Assembly (NCBI RefSeq): GCF_013423955.1
Contig: NZ_JACCKX010000001.1
Location: forward strand, 496,001 to 560,000
DNA length: 64,000 nucleotides
Source: Ottowia beijingensis
GTDB taxonomy: Bacteria > Pseudomonadota > Gammaproteobacteria > Burkholderiales > Burkholderiaceae_C
Reading direction: 5' to 3'
Shown: one piece after another, positions 62,977-64,000 of the stretch
How the letters are laid out: each line of letters starts with the position of its first letter
Position numbering within the stretch: position 1 is the stretch's first letter
Made by a program: the position numbers and the translations under genes
The notes under the pieces: model-generated
What the model was told of the DNA's origin: nothing
The model's input: only the letters and a program-made list of their open reading frames with translations
Database searches by the model: none

Positions 62977-63555
62977 ATGAAAAAGATGAACCACACCCGC
63001 CCCGCCGCGATCGCCCTGGCCGTGCTGATGGCCGCCGCGTTGGGCGCCTGCAGCAAGAGCGAGCAGGAACAGGCGCAGCGCCAGGTCGATCAGGCCGCGA
63101 CGCAGGCGGCCGAAGCCGGCCGCGAACTGAAGGCCGACGCCCAAGAGGCTGGCCGCGAATTGAAAGCCGAGGCCCAGCAAGCCGGCCGCGAGGCTGCCGA
63201 AGCGGGCCGCGAGCTGAAAGCAGACGCTGCCGAGGCTGGCCGCGAACTGAAGGCCGATGCCGCCGCCGCGACGGCCGAGGCACGTGCCGAAGCCGCCAAG
63301 GCCGGTGAAGCCATCAAGGAAGGTGCGCGCGACGCCGCCGGGCTGGCCAGCGACGTGGCCATCACCGCCTCGGTCAACGCCAGGCTGGCGAAGGACCCGG
63401 ACCTGAGCGCGCTGCGCATCAACGTGGACACCAAGGACGGTGCCGTCACCCTCACCGGCCCGGCGCCCAGCCAGGCCGCCAAGGACCGCGCCGCCACGCT
63501 GGCACGCGAGGTGGAAGGCGTGAAGTCGGTGACCAACAGCCTGTCGGTCAGCTGA
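62977..63555 (+). CDS. BON-domain lipoprotein with repeated coiled segment
   Basis: 192 residues; GAAAGGA precedes ATG 62977. Lipobox ALGAC at ~25. Residues 40-110 repeat AGRELKADA-type units six times, every ~10-13 residues, predicting a long helix or coiled coil. The BON domain is at the end: VAITASVNARLAKDPDLSAL, INVDTKDGAVTLTGPAPSQA, VEGVKSVTNSLSVS. Found 68 bases after another BON lipoprotein gene; probably envelope-stress related. Confidence 0.85.
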   Translation: MKKMNHTRPAAIALAVLMAAALGACSKSEQEQAQRQVDQAATQAAEAGRELKADAQEAGRELKAEAQQAGREAAEAGRELKADAAEAGRELKADAAAATAEARAEAAKAGEAIKEGARDAAGLASDVAITASVNARLAKDPDLSALRINVDTKDGAVTLTGPAPSQAAKDRAATLAREVEGVKSVTNSLSVS

Positions 63556-63575
63556 AGGAAGTCAGGCGCGGCAGG

Positions 63576-64000
63576 CTAGGCCGCGCTGCGGCCGGCCAGG
63601 CTGCTCAGGTTGTCGGTGCCGGGCGCGCCAAAGGCGCTTTGCTTCAGCACGTGCAACTGGTCGCGCACGCGCGCCGCCTGCTCGAACTCCAGGTTGCGCG
63701 CGTGCTCCAGCATGAGCTTTTCCAGCCGCTTGATCTCGCGCGCGATGTCCTTCTCGGACATGTCCTCGACCCTGGCGCGCGCCACCTCGGCCGCCAGCAC
63801 TTGGGCGTCGGTGCCGCCACCCTTGTCGCTGTAGACGCCGTCGATCAGATCCCGCACCTGCTTGACGATGCCGCGCGGCGTGATGCCATGCTCGGCGTTG
63901 AAGGCGATCTGCCTGGCGCGGCGGCGCTCAGTCTCGCCCATGGCCTTCTTCATCGATTCGGTGATGCGGTCGGCGTACAGGATGGCCTTGCCGTTGACGT
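63576..64000 (-). CDS. uvrB: UvrB, C-terminal part
   Basis: The last ~141 residues of the excision-nuclease subunit UvrB; the gene continues past the window edge. [20 protein letters not shown] and [20 protein letters not shown] come from the end of the helicase part. The UVR domain, [20 protein letters not shown] followed by [20 protein letters not shown], binds UvrC. Stop at 63576. Confidence 0.95.
   Translation of the reverse strand, partial: VNGKAILYADRITESMKKAMGETERRRARQIAFNAEHGITPRGIVKQVRDLIDGVYSDKGGGTDAQVLAAEVARARVEDMSEKDIAREIKRLEKLMLEHARNLEFEQAARVRDQLHVLKQSAFGAPGTDNLSSLAGRSAA

Overview
The window is high-G+C DNA from a betaproteobacterium, most likely Comamonadaceae (Burkholderiales; Acidovorax/Ottowia-like). 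This rests on the iscRSUA-hscBA-fdx-dnaQ-tRNA-Val order, a Bug-type binding protein, a uppP-DUF2322 pair, the codon usage, and many short palindromic repeats around an AGCTGCT-GCGC core. I ran no searches; all names come from reading the protein sequences.

Layout. 1-0.4 kb: tail of an ABC substrate-binding protein. 0.4-12 kb: a MuxABC-OpmB/MdtABC-type RND efflux operon on the minus strand (mdtA, mdtB, mdtC, outer-membrane factor), with a plus-strand Phd/RelE toxin-antitoxin module between mdtA and mdtB and ~360-bp repeats on both sides of mdtC. 12-16 kb: uppP, DUF2322 and a C45 acyltransferase/M1-like fusion. 16.3-23.3 kb: small membrane proteins, a glutathione transferase, a LytS-type kinase, a CrtI/RetSat-like oxidoreductase, a retropepsin and a LytTR regulator, with REP-like palindromes. 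24.3-26.2 kb: glnS. 26.2-30.4 kb: an accessory island with an AT-rich P-loop ATPase gene, a winged-helix/nucleotidyltransferase plus HEPN-like pair, and relics of an Mrr-type zinc-finger tail. 30.4-46 kb: RRM protein, holin-like and GIY-YIG-like proteins, an IPTL-CTERM protein, dihydrolipoamide dehydrogenase-like enzyme, Bug protein, degenerate GGDEF protein, MipA, histidine kinase, HELGH protein, EamA, thioredoxin-fold protein, sbcB and a VOC protein. 46-55 kb: clpA-clpS, a cold-shock protein, two unrelated NADP-isocitrate dehydrogenases, DUF192 and an isochorismatase. 55-62.3 kb: tRNA-Val, dnaQ and the complete ISC iron-sulfur operon. The end holds two BON lipoproteins and the 3' end of uvrB.

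Quality. About two dozen genes, including glnS, clpA, iscU and iscR, are split by one-base (sometimes two-base) indels, mostly in homopolymers or GC-dinucleotide tracts. Essential genes cannot all be dead, so I read these as probable sequencing errors and give each interrupted gene as one CDS with the break position.

Most unusual features: a palindromic repeat family (17 copies found) that forms parts of at least five proteins; a second, exactly 61-bp repeat with GGAGTAT ends; and the 26-30 kb island.
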